Below are positions 17,123 through 25,171 of a stretch of DNA of 64,000 bases, piece after piece. The DNA lies in NCBI GenBank assembly GCA_963578805.1, contig CAUZDY010000014.1, forward strand, positions 3,603-67,602, read 5' to 3'. A model generated the notes under the pieces. It saw only the letters and a program-made list of their open reading frames with translations. It was not told the origin of the DNA and ran no database searches. Every line of letters starts with the position of its first letter. Position 1 is the stretch's first letter. This DNA is from CAUZIB01 sp963578805 (GTDB lineage: Bacteria > Acidobacteriota > Vicinamibacteria > Vicinamibacterales > UBA8438). A program made the position numbers and the translations under genes.

Positions 17123-18084
17123 TGTTTGTCCTGTTCTTCAGGGAGCGGCACCTCGAATAGCTCGTCTGCATTATCCAGCAACAGACGCGCACGTTTCTGC
17201 GTCACAAGATTTAGTAGTCGAATACTGATATCAGCCTCGGGGTCGACTGCAAGCGCTGCATCGAGCAACGACTCGAACGCCTCACGGTCCTGTATAGCCA
17301 ACGATACACCGGTAGCCAAGGCGACATAGGGTGAGGCGTCGAGACCGCCGGAAAGCTCCAATGCCCTGTCGAAGTAAGCACGCGCACGTTCTGGCGACCC
17401 GCCCAGCAGTTCTGGAACCGATTCAAGCGTGATGAACGCTCCGTGCAAGGCGCCACGATTGTAATCTTCATCCAGGGCTAGTGCACGACTTAACAAGGCT
17501 CTGACGACCGGAAGATCGGCAGCCAGATCGGGCTGGTCCAGTCCGAGAGAGATCGCGGACCCCCACGATACGCCTAGCCAGTACATCGTCTCGATGTCCT
17601 CAAGGTCAAGCTCAGAAACCGCATTGTCTGGCGAGAGACGCAGCTGAGCCGAAAGCCCCGGGTAATCGACTTCCACGCGCCGCAGGCAGTAGTCGCGCGC
17701 TCGGATGTACATATTCAGCGCACGAAGCTTCGCCCGCGCAGAAAGCTCATAGTCGAAGTTCTCCCACTCGGCCACTTCGGCATCAGCCTGGACGAACACG
17801 GCCGCGTACTGTGTAAAGGTGCTGCACGCCATCAGCAAAAGCTCGGGGTGTTCGGGTGACGACTGCAGCAACGTTTCTACCGTTTTAAGGTTAAAGGGCA
17901 TCGCTTCGCGAACGAGTTCCGGATCGTTGTCAGATGCGTAGACGCTCGCACCCGCGGCCAAGGTGTCCGAGAGCGCGTTCACCGCTAACGACCGTATTGA
18001 GCAGCCTGAGCTCAGGACAATCATCGCCATAATGGCTCCCCGAACGGTCGCGGTCGGTAGACGACCGGCTGTAAGTGGCGGCAT
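17119..18084 (-). CDS. TAtT-family TRAP-associated TPR lipoprotein
   Basis: 321-residue exported helical-repeat protein. The lipobox MIVLSSGC places the acylated cysteine at residue 28 when ATG 18084 is used. An ATG at 18030 has a better ribosome binding site (GGGGAG) but leaves only nine uncharged residues before the Cys, so I prefer 18084. The helical part (for example TLLQSSPEHPELLLMACSTF and ALDEDYNRGALHGAFITLES) matches TRAP-associated tetratricopeptide proteins, which dock onto DctP in the periplasm, as in Treponema pallidum Tp0956. First gene of the transporter operon. Confidence 0.85.
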   Translation of the reverse strand: MPPLTAGRLPTATVRGAIMAMIVLSSGCSIRSLAVNALSDTLAAGASVYASDNDPELVREAMPFNLKTVETLLQSSPEHPELLLMACSTFTQYAAVFVQADAEVAEWENFDYELSARAKLRALNMYIRARDYCLRRVEVDYPGLSAQLRLSPDNAVSELDLEDIETMYWLGVSWGSAISLGLDQPDLAADLPVVRALLSRALALDEDYNRGALHGAFITLESVPELLGGSPERARAYFDRALELSGGLDASPYVALATGVSLAIQDREAFESLLDAALAVDPEADISIRLLNLVTQKRARLLLDNADELFEVPLPEEQDKQ

Positions 18085-18181
18085 ACAGATCAGATAGTTT
18101 ATGTACGTCCGGGTACGATCATAACAGCCCTTCCAGGGCATTGATTTTTGGCGACGAGAGAAACGGCTGTCCTTTCGTGTC

Positions 18182-18865
18182 ATGATCAACGTCATCGAGT
18201 TCGTTTTGATCCCAGGTGGCTGGTTCGACATGGGCAGCGACGCCGGCCAAGCCGACGAGGGCCCCATTCACCGGGTCTGGGTCGACCCTTTCTCCATGGC
18301 GGTCTTCCCAGTTACCCGACACGATTACCAGGATTTTCTCGACGCCACCAAGCGGGACCACCCGCGCGGCTGGGACGACCCGGCGTTCGGCGCCCCGGAT
18401 CAACCGGTTGTCGGCGTTAGTTGGAACGATGCCGTCGTGTACTGCCTGTGGCGCTCGTCACATGGGGAACTAGTTCGCATTCCCACCGAAGCCGAGTGGG
18501 AGCGAGCAGCACGAGGAAGACAGACCGAGTCAGATTTTCCGTGGGGAGACAACATCCCAGCATGGATTCCCAACGAGGGCCGCGGACCACTTGAGGGGCC
18601 ATGGTCGGTAAGATTGGGGGAGCCGAACGACTTCGGCCTTTACGGAATCGCCGCCAACATCCACGAATGGTGCGCCGACTGGCATTCCCGCACATACTAT
18701 CGCGAGTCGCCACGCCGTAATCCCACAGGGCCACCCTCAGGCGAGCGCCGCACCTCTCGCGGGGGGTCCTGGCGCCACGCTGTCACGATCAGCCGCAACG
18801 CCGCACGGAGTAAACTTGACCCCTCCTACCGCTACACCGACTATGGGTTTCGCCTCGCACGCTGA
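18182..18865 (+). CDS. Formylglycine-generating-enzyme (SUMF1/EgtB-like) family protein
   Basis: 227-residue single-domain protein of the FGE-sulfatase fold. Family marks in order: FVLIPGGWFDMGSD at the start, HRVWVDPFSMAVFPVT, RIPTEAEWERAARG, the NIHEWCADWH motif (the usual N-V-W-E-W-C), SRGGSWRH and the terminal YGFRLAR. True formylglycine-generating enzymes use a paired active-site cysteine; here cysteines are few, so a non-catalytic or different function is possible. No sulfatase is nearby. It diverges from the TAtT gene and overlaps the CCA-adding enzyme gene at its 3' end. Confidence 0.8.
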   Translation: MINVIEFVLIPGGWFDMGSDAGQADEGPIHRVWVDPFSMAVFPVTRHDYQDFLDATKRDHPRGWDDPAFGAPDQPVVGVSWNDAVVYCLWRSSHGELVRIPTEAEWERAARGRQTESDFPWGDNIPAWIPNEGRGPLEGPWSVRLGEPNDFGLYGIAANIHEWCADWHSRTYYRESPRRNPTGPPSGERRTSRGGSWRHAVTISRNAARSKLDPSYRYTDYGFRLAR

Positions 18866-20240
18866 ACACGACGGACCAGAGCTTGAACTCGCCATGCGGA
18901 TCGCCGAGGCGATCCGGACGGCCAATGGACGGGTCCTGTTCGTGGGGGGCTGGGTACGCGACCAACTTAGCGGGCGCGAGTCGAAGGATATCGACCTCGA
19001 AGTCTATGGCTTGAGGGCTGAGGCACTTCGATCAGTGCTCGAACGAATCGGCAGGGTTGACACGGTCGGTGAAAGCTTCACCGTGTACAAAATCGGACCA
19101 CTCGATGTCTCGCTCCCTCGCCGCGAATCGAAGACGGGCCACGGACACCGTGGCTTCACCGTCACGGGGGACCCGGACCTCTCATTCGACGAAGCGGCGC
19201 GACGCCGGGACTTCACCATTAATGCTATCGCCTGGGATCCGTTTGCGAACGAGTACTGGGACCCTTATAAGGGACGCGACGATTTAGCGCTGGGGATCCT
19301 GCGTATGGTCGACTCCGAGACCTTTGGTGACGACAGCCTGCGGGTACTTCGCGCGGTTCAGTTCGCCGCGCGCTTTGATCTCACCATGGACGGCATGACT
19401 CAGGCAACCTGCCGGACCATCCCGTTGAACGATCTCCCACCCGAACGCGTCTGGGGAGAAGTCGAGAAACTCCTACTGAGGTCAGCGCGGCCGTCGATCG
19501 GTTTTACGCTCGCGCTGCAGATCGGTGTGGTCGAACGCCTGTTTCCTGAGCTCAAGGCACTGGTCGGGTGTCAGCAGGAACCCGACTGGCACCCCGAGGG
19601 CGACGTGTGGACCCACAACCTAATGGTGATCGACCAAGCGGCTGCACGACTCGACGGCCTTCCGTATCCGCAGCAGGTTGCGCTCATGGTGGGGGCCGTG
19701 AGCCACGACTTTGGCAAGCCGGCCACCACCGCGTTTTTCGACGGACGCATCCGATCGTATAACCATGAAGAAGCTGGGATTGAGCCGACTGAGGTCTTCC
19801 TCGACCGCCTCAACCTTCACTCTCTCGATGGATACGACGTCCGTCGACAGGTGCTTGGACTCGTCGCTCACCATCTAAAACCTGGTATGTGGCACAAGGC
19901 TCCCGATGGGGTCGGTGACGGAGCGTTTCGTCGACTGGCCCGGAAGGTCGACCTTAAACTGCTGGCCCGGCTGGCCAAATCCGATTGTCTCGGACGGACC
20001 GGTACGTTCGACTGCTCGGCGATGGACTGGTTTTTCGAGCGTGTCCAAGCTCTCGGCGTCGAGCATGAGCCCCCTCCACCACTCCTGCTCGGGCGACACC
20101 TTCTCCAGCTGGGACTGGAGCCAGGACCCAGGGTGGGTAAGATTCTCGGTCACGTCTACGAGCGACAACTCGACGGTGACGTGCGGACGCTCGATCAGGC
20201 GATCGACGCCGCACAGTCGCTTGTTGCCGACGGTACCTAG
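18816..20240 (+). CDS. cca: CCA tRNA nucleotidyltransferase with HD domain
   Basis: Adds or repairs the 3' CCA end of tRNA. The class II nucleotidyltransferase core has the VGGWVRDQLSG motif (about residue 43), the metal-binding DIDLEVYG, and the RRRDFTINAIAWD nucleotide-selection region. The C-terminal half has an HD phosphohydrolase motif in VSHDFGKPATT, as in E. coli Cca. Start is uncertain: TTG 18816 has CGGAG five bases upstream and overlaps the FGE gene by 50 bases; ATG 18843 is the alternative. Both window tRNA genes already encode CCA, so repair may be the main role. The stop shares CTAG with the convergent dehydratase gene. Confidence 0.9.
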   Translation: MTPPTATPTMGFASHAEHDGPELELAMRIAEAIRTANGRVLFVGGWVRDQLSGRESKDIDLEVYGLRAEALRSVLERIGRVDTVGESFTVYKIGPLDVSLPRRESKTGHGHRGFTVTGDPDLSFDEAARRRDFTINAIAWDPFANEYWDPYKGRDDLALGILRMVDSETFGDDSLRVLRAVQFAARFDLTMDGMTQATCRTIPLNDLPPERVWGEVEKLLLRSARPSIGFTLALQIGVVERLFPELKALVGCQQEPDWHPEGDVWTHNLMVIDQAAARLDGLPYPQQVALMVGAVSHDFGKPATTAFFDGRIRSYNHEEAGIEPTEVFLDRLNLHSLDGYDVRRQVLGLVAHHLKPGMWHKAPDGVGDGAFRRLARKVDLKLLARLAKSDCLGRTGTFDCSAMDWFFERVQALGVEHEPPPPLLLGRHLLQLGLEPGPRVGKILGHVYERQLDGDVRTLDQAIDAAQSLVADGT

Positions 20241-21229
20241 TCCACGCCTGGTGTCTCTCGCCCGGCCCTTTCGACAATCCCGATGAGTGCGGACCCCGAG
20301 ATGTTACCGCCACTGACCACCGCTACGGTTGGCTCATCTAGGCTTGAGTCCGACGTGACGAGCGCTGCGGCTACGCTCGCGGCGCCGCTTGGTTCCACGA
20401 CGAGCTTAGCGTATTGAAACAGCCAGGCGACCGCCCGCTCGATCGCATCGTCTGACACCGTGACGACCGCGTCGACGAATGCGTGCGCGTGCGCGAACGT
20501 GAGGTCTCCTGGCCGCACTGGAAGCAGGCCGTCAGCCACACTGCTCACCGTCTCGAAAGTCACCGGCCGCCCAGCGTCGAGCGACGCGGTCATCGTCGCC
20601 GCGCCAACCGGCTCCACGCCGATAACCTTGACACCCGGACTGACCTGTTTCACCGCTGCCCCCAGACCGGCCGCGAGCCCGCCGCCACCGATCGGGACAT
20701 AAACACGGTTAACGCCCCTGCAGTCCTCGAGGATCTCGCTGCCCACTGTCGCCTGGCCAGCAATGATGTCCGGATGGTCGAACGGTGGCACGACCACAAA
20801 ACCGCGTACCTTCGCTTCATGCTCGGCTCGTACCTTGCGCTCGATCGATGTCGTTCCCTCCATCAGTACCTCAGCGCCAAAATTCCGAGCACCGGTGACT
20901 TTTACATCGGTTGCCGTAAGGGGCATAACTACGACCGCCGGAACTCCTAGGTTGCGCGCCGCGTAGGCCACCGCCTGACCGTGGTTACCCGATGAGTAGG
21001 TGATCACACCCCTCTGCCGAGAGTCGGCGGTCAGGTTGGAGATCATGCTGTACGCCCCGCGAAGCTTGAACGAACCTGTCATCTGCAGATTCTCCAGCTT
21101 GAGCCACAGCGGACGGCCGGATTGGCGGGAGACGTCGATGAGCGGTGTTCGAACAACCGTGCCGCGAATCCGTGCCGCGGCGCGTTCGATATCGGACAGA
21201 GACGTAAAAGTGGGAGCCACGCGGGTCAC
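20237..21229 (-). CDS. Threonine/serine ammonia-lyase (PLP-dependent)
   Basis: 330-residue fold-type II PLP enzyme deaminating L-threonine (or serine) to 2-oxobutyrate (or pyruvate). The Schiff-base lysine lies in MTGSFKLRGAYSMI (about residue 55), followed by YSSGNHGQAVAYAARN and the phosphate-binding GGGGLAAGLGA. It lacks the C-terminal ACT-like regulatory domain of biosynthetic IlvA, so it resembles the short catabolic TdcB type. Serine racemase is a related alternative. GTG start, divergent from the beta-barrel gene. The gene ends tail to tail with cca. Confidence 0.88.
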   Translation of the reverse strand: MTRVAPTFTSLSDIERAAARIRGTVVRTPLIDVSRQSGRPLWLKLENLQMTGSFKLRGAYSMISNLTADSRQRGVITYSSGNHGQAVAYAARNLGVPAVVVMPLTATDVKVTGARNFGAEVLMEGTTSIERKVRAEHEAKVRGFVVVPPFDHPDIIAGQATVGSEILEDCRGVNRVYVPIGGGGLAAGLGAAVKQVSPGVKVIGVEPVGAATMTASLDAGRPVTFETVSSVADGLLPVRPGDLTFAHAHAFVDAVVTVSDDAIERAVAWLFQYAKLVVEPSGAASVAAALVTSDSSLDEPTVAVVSGGNISGSALIGIVERAGRETPGVD

Positions 21230-21243
21230 ATCCTACCAGAGCA

Positions 21244-21249
21244 TATACT
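21244..21249 (+). promoter_or_regulatory. Putative -10 element (TATACT), leaderless type
   Basis: TATACT ends seven bases before ATG 21257 with no ribosome binding site between. It lies in the 27-base gap to the divergent dehydratase gene, so promoter elements of the two genes must interleave. Confidence 0.45.
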
Positions 21250-21256
21250 CATATCC

Positions 21257-21919
21257 ATGCGAGACTGGCGACCGCCGTCACCATTCATCGGCGTCGCGCT
21301 TGTCTTGGCACCGTGGCTCTCAACCGCAGAACCCGCCTACGCTCAGGAGGGAGCCGACCGGCCTATCGGCCGGTTCGTGGTCGACGTTCGGGGAGCTATC
21401 ACTCCGTTTGGCGACACCACCGAGTTCGCGGGGCTCCGGGGCCTCGACGGCTCCCTCACGCCAGGTCTTGGACTCGGATTTGAGGCAGGCGCGCACGTTT
21501 ACCTATACCGATGGCGGGTCATTACCTTCGGCCTGGGTGGAAGCGTACACGCATCACTCGGCGACCGGGGTGCCAGCGAGCTCGACCCGAACCCAGACGG
21601 GCCCACCGTGCGGAAACGGTTGGTTGCGGTCTCACCGCAGTTGTCGTTCAATTTTGGCGGCCGTGACGGCTGGAGCTACATCAGCGGCGGATTGGGAAAC
21701 GCCCGGCTGTCACTCTTTCCGCTCGGAGCCGGCAGTGCCGGGCGACAAACGAGAAGCCTCAACTACGGCGGCGGCGGGAGGTGGTTCACAAGCGACCACC
21801 TGGCCCTCTCCCTCGACCTCCGCTTCTACGCGCTCACTCCCCTCGAACAGACCGAGACCGAACCTCGTTCGCCGCGGATGACCGTAATGGTGTTAAGCAT
21901 CGGCACAGCGTTCCGCTAG
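21257..21919 (+). CDS. Predicted outer-membrane beta-barrel protein
   Basis: 220-residue exported protein. The signal peptide ends near TAEPAYAQEG. The mature part alternates polar and hydrophobic residues in strands separated by turns (for example GLGFEAGAHVYLYRWRVITFGLGG and MTVMVLSIGTAFR) and ends in Phe-Arg, close to a typical barrel C-terminus. About eight strands are plausible (OmpW/OmpX-size barrel). No function can be assigned. The acyl ligase-acyltransferase gene starts 13 bases downstream, so co-transcription and a link to envelope lipids are possible. Confidence 0.6.
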   Translation: MRDWRPPSPFIGVALVLAPWLSTAEPAYAQEGADRPIGRFVVDVRGAITPFGDTTEFAGLRGLDGSLTPGLGLGFEAGAHVYLYRWRVITFGLGGSVHASLGDRGASELDPNPDGPTVRKRLVAVSPQLSFNFGGRDGWSYISGGLGNARLSLFPLGAGSAGRQTRSLNYGGGGRWFTSDHLALSLDLRFYALTPLEQTETEPRSPRMTVMVLSIGTAFR

Positions 21920-21932
21920 ATCGACTGCTCTT

Positions 21933-24455
21933 ATGAAGCGGGACACGCTGCTCGATTTTTTCGCTGACCGAATCAATTCGGAGGCGGACTTTCTCGTGTA
22001 TGACGACGGCTACCGCACCTACACCTACACCTACGACGAAATCAGTCGCGCCGCCAGACGATTCTCAGAACGGCTGGTCACCGCAGGCATCCAGCCAGAT
22101 GACAAAATCATCATCTGGAGTGAGAACCGCCCCGAATGGGTCGTGGCGATGTGGGCTTGCTGGCTCGCGCCCTGCGTGGTCGTTCCCGTTGACTACCGTG
22201 CCTCCCCCGAGTTGCTCGGCCGGGTCGTATCGATTGTCGAGGGACGGGTCGTACTCGTCGGCGGCGAGGTCTCATTACCGATAAGCGATGTCCATTCGTG
22301 GCCCTTGAAAGACCTTCTGACCCCAGAGCGAATCGACAGCGCAACATCGCTTCCGGCGCGTCATTCAAACCGGTCGACCGCGCCCTCCGCACTGGCCGAG
22401 ATCATCTTCACGTCAGGTGCCACCGCAGAACCAAAGGGTGTGCAGCTTACCCACCAAAACATCCTCGCTAATATTGTTCCTGTTGAACGTGAGATCGTGA
22501 AATACCGCGCCTACGCACGACCGTTCTTCCCGCTGCGGTTTCTCAACCTGCTCCCACTCAGCCATATGTTCGGCCAGGCGATGGCCACTTTTATACCGCC
22601 AATTCTTCCGGGGATCACGGTGTTCATGCACGGCTACAACCCGTCAGACATCGTCAAACAGATTCGAACCGGACGGATCTCGGTTTTGGTCTGCGTTCCG
22701 AAGATGCTCGAGGTCCTGCGTGACCACCTGCGGTACGTCGTTCCCGATATCTTCGAGTACCCCACAAAGACAGAACACGTCGCGCGCAGATGGTGGCGTT
22801 ACCGCTTGGTTCATCGTCTGTTCGGGATGAAATTCTGGGCGTTCGTCGTTGGGGCCGCGCCTCTTGACCCCGAGCTCGAAGCCTTCTGGTCGCGCCTGGG
22901 ATTCCTGGTGATTCAAGGATACGGCCTAACCGAGACCGCCCCTATTGTCACGCTCAATCACCCCTTTCGTACTCGTCAAGGAACCGTCGGGACACCAATC
23001 GGGGGCGTCGAGGTGAAAATCGCACCAGACGGCGAGATCCTGGTCCGGGGAGGAAACGTGACGACCGGCTATTACAACGCTCCGAACGCGACTGCGGCCG
23101 CATTTGAAGACGGATGGTTTCACACTGGTGACATCGGTGTCATCGACACCGCTGGCCGGCTCTCTGTGCGTGGTCGCAAAAAAGAGGTCATCGTCACCCC
23201 GGAGGGACTTAACGTCTTCCCGGAGGATATTGAGCGAGTGTTGCTCAAGATCGACGGCGTTTGCGACGCAGCCGTCGTTGGCGTGACCTCCGACGGAAAG
23301 GAGCGGGTGCATGCCATCCTTGTCCTCAACCCGAGCACGGATGCCGCATGCGTTGTGCGCAACACGAATGCGAGACTGGAAGACCATCAAACGGTGAGAG
23401 GGTACAGCGTTTGGCCAGGAAAGGAACTCCCTCGGACAGAAGGCACGCAGAAGCTGAAGCGAGGCGACCTACGCCGGTGGGTCGAGAGCGGTGGCGCCTC
23501 GTCACCGCGGCGATCCGCGCAGGAAGATCGAAGCACACGAGCGATCGTTCAGCGCCTCGCGGGTGACCGCGAGATAGGCGACAACACCACTCTTGAAGAG
23601 CTCGGTCTCAGCTCACTCGAACGGATCGAGCTCATAATGGCCCTCGAGCAGCAATTCGACCGGTCAATCGACGAACAGTCACTTGGAACCGCGTCGACAG
23701 TCGCCGACCTTGAAGCTCTCGCAGATTCGCCGACACAACCCACACAACCTACATCTCGGACCGATCAGCCCTCAGAATTCCCCAGCTGGAACCAACGATG
23801 GCCAGCCAGGGTCGTGCGCGGCGTAACACTCACGGCGTTTCTTCTACCGCTCACTCGGATGTTCGCATGGAGCACAGTGGAGGGACTCGACCACTTGCCC
23901 GCACCGGCGGAACCGGTCGTCTACGCGGCCAATCACCAGAGTCACATGGATGGACCGGTCATTCTAGCCGCGCTGCCGGCGAATCGACGCCGGCGGGTGG
24001 CCACGGCGGCTGCCAAGGAGTTCTTCGCCGCGCATTTCCATCCCGAGCAATTCTCGTGGCGACAGCGGGCAACAAACTCGCTGAACTACTACTTGGGCAG
24101 TCTCCTGTTCAACGTCTTTCCTCTACCACAACGAGAGACTGGTACACGCCGGGCTATTCGATACCTCGGCGACCTCCTGGGTGACGGTAACTCGGTGCTG
24201 ATTTTTCCAGAAGGTCGTCGAACAAACACCGGCGAAATCAGCCGTTTTCAGCCAGGCATCGGCATGATCGCCGCCCGGTTGCAGGTGCGAATTATTCCAG
24301 TTCGAATCGATGGGCTCGACCGTGTTCTTCACCAAACATGGCGAATGGCGAGACCTGGGCCGGTGCGAGTTGTATTCGGTGCCCCCCTGAGACTCGAGGG
24401 CGAGGACTACCGGGATCTGGCCGGTCGAGTCGAGGAGGCCGTCCGGTCTCTCTGA
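21933..24455 (+). CDS. Acyl-AMP ligase / acyl carrier / PlsC acyltransferase fusion
   Basis: 840-residue three-domain enzyme. Residues 1 to about 520 are an AMP-forming acyl ligase: P-loop FTSGATAEPKGVQLTHQN, GYGLTETAPIV, and DGWFHTGDIGVID. Residues ~530-605 are a carrier domain with the phosphopantetheine serine in ELGLSSLERIEL. The C-terminal ~200 residues are a PlsC acyltransferase with NHQSHMDG and FPEGRRTNTGE. The protein could activate a free fatty acid, load it on its own carrier and transfer it to lysophospholipid or another acceptor, a self-contained variant of the Aas route (inference). Confidence 0.88.
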   Translation: MKRDTLLDFFADRINSEADFLVYDDGYRTYTYTYDEISRAARRFSERLVTAGIQPDDKIIIWSENRPEWVVAMWACWLAPCVVVPVDYRASPELLGRVVSIVEGRVVLVGGEVSLPISDVHSWPLKDLLTPERIDSATSLPARHSNRSTAPSALAEIIFTSGATAEPKGVQLTHQNILANIVPVEREIVKYRAYARPFFPLRFLNLLPLSHMFGQAMATFIPPILPGITVFMHGYNPSDIVKQIRTGRISVLVCVPKMLEVLRDHLRYVVPDIFEYPTKTEHVARRWWRYRLVHRLFGMKFWAFVVGAAPLDPELEAFWSRLGFLVIQGYGLTETAPIVTLNHPFRTRQGTVGTPIGGVEVKIAPDGEILVRGGNVTTGYYNAPNATAAAFEDGWFHTGDIGVIDTAGRLSVRGRKKEVIVTPEGLNVFPEDIERVLLKIDGVCDAAVVGVTSDGKERVHAILVLNPSTDAACVVRNTNARLEDHQTVRGYSVWPGKELPRTEGTQKLKRGDLRRWVESGGASSPRRSAQEDRSTRAIVQRLAGDREIGDNTTLEELGLSSLERIELIMALEQQFDRSIDEQSLGTASTVADLEALADSPTQPTQPTSRTDQPSEFPSWNQRWPARVVRGVTLTAFLLPLTRMFAWSTVEGLDHLPAPAEPVVYAANHQSHMDGPVILAALPANRRRRVATAAAKEFFAAHFHPEQFSWRQRATNSLNYYLGSLLFNVFPLPQRETGTRRAIRYLGDLLGDGNSVLIFPEGRRTNTGEISRFQPGIGMIAARLQVRIIPVRIDGLDRVLHQTWRMARPGPVRVVFGAPLRLEGEDYRDLAGRVEEAVRSL

Positions 24456-24517
24456 CCGGTTGCCATGACGGCACGAAACTAGCGTACTAGCTGCTATACT
24501 CAGGAACGTGCAGAGCG

Positions 24518-24736
24518 GTGGCGCAAGACGACCTCATCGACGTTCGGGAGACCGTAGTGGCGATGCGCAGCGGTCGACTCTGTCGGGTGCAGTGTGATCC
24601 CTGTTACGAGGTCTTTGCTCAGCTGAGCGGCAGGATACGGCGCTTTCGTATCAAAGTCGTGCCCAGAGACCGGATTACCGTGGGGGGGACGCCCTACGAC
24701 CCGACTCGGAAAATCTTCACGTTCCGGGCTCGCTAG
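24518..24736 (+). CDS. Translation initiation factor IF-1-like protein
   Basis: 72 residues, exactly the length of IF-1, and alignable along its whole OB-fold: DLIDVRETVVAMRSGRLCRV for the first strands, EVFAQLSGRIRRFRIKVVPRD for the loop and helix, and TPYDPTRKIFTFRAR at the end. Several ribosome-contacting residues differ from canonical IF-1 (SGKMRKNYIRIL is replaced by SGRIRRFRIKVV). It is away from any ribosomal operon, so it is probably a second, divergent copy. GTG start; TATACT lies at 24495-24500. It may be an RNA-binding protein rather than a true IF-1. Confidence 0.75.
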   Translation: MAQDDLIDVRETVVAMRSGRLCRVQCDPCYEVFAQLSGRIRRFRIKVVPRDRITVGGTPYDPTRKIFTFRAR

Positions 24737-24768
24737 CGGGTACTGGAGGCAAGAGGGCCCTGCAGGCT

Positions 24769-25137
24769 GTGAGCGACTTTTTCGACGATCTGGTTGTTTC
24801 TTCGAAGATTAGATCTCAGGCTGTCTTTGAATCGGCACCCGCAGGCGCTCCCGAGAGCGGGTCAGAGACCAAAACAGACCTCGAGACCGCTGAACGGCCA
24901 GCATCTCCAGAAGTAAAACAAGAGCCGAAGGCGAACCCCGCTGTGACCAGGTTCCTATCGTGCCGATGGCACGAAGCTCAGGATGCGGGAGCCACCTACT
25001 GCTCGCATCGTGACGTCCTTCCGTTTGCGGGGAAGAACGGTTTCAATGCCGAAGCCTGGTGCCCAGAGTGCGCGTTCTTTAAGGTCAAACGAATCGCTAA
25101 GAAACGCGCAATCACCGATTACGGCGACTACTACTGA
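24769..25137 (+). CDS. Hypothetical Cys-rich protein
   Basis: 122 residues from a GTG. The N-terminal half is acidic and low in complexity (Glu, Ala, Pro). The C-terminal half has a probable metal site: Cys in FLSCRWHEAQ, Cys-His in YCSHRD and Cys-x2-Cys in WCPECAFF, followed by basic KVKRIAKKRA. It starts 32 bases after the IF-1-like gene, so both may be on one transcript. I do not recognise the family. Confidence 0.55.
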   Translation: MSDFFDDLVVSSKIRSQAVFESAPAGAPESGSETKTDLETAERPASPEVKQEPKANPAVTRFLSCRWHEAQDAGATYCSHRDVLPFAGKNGFNAEAWCPECAFFKVKRIAKKRAITDYGDYY

Positions 25138-25171
25138 GATTTAAACTGAACCCGCCGCGGTTGCTCCGGAG

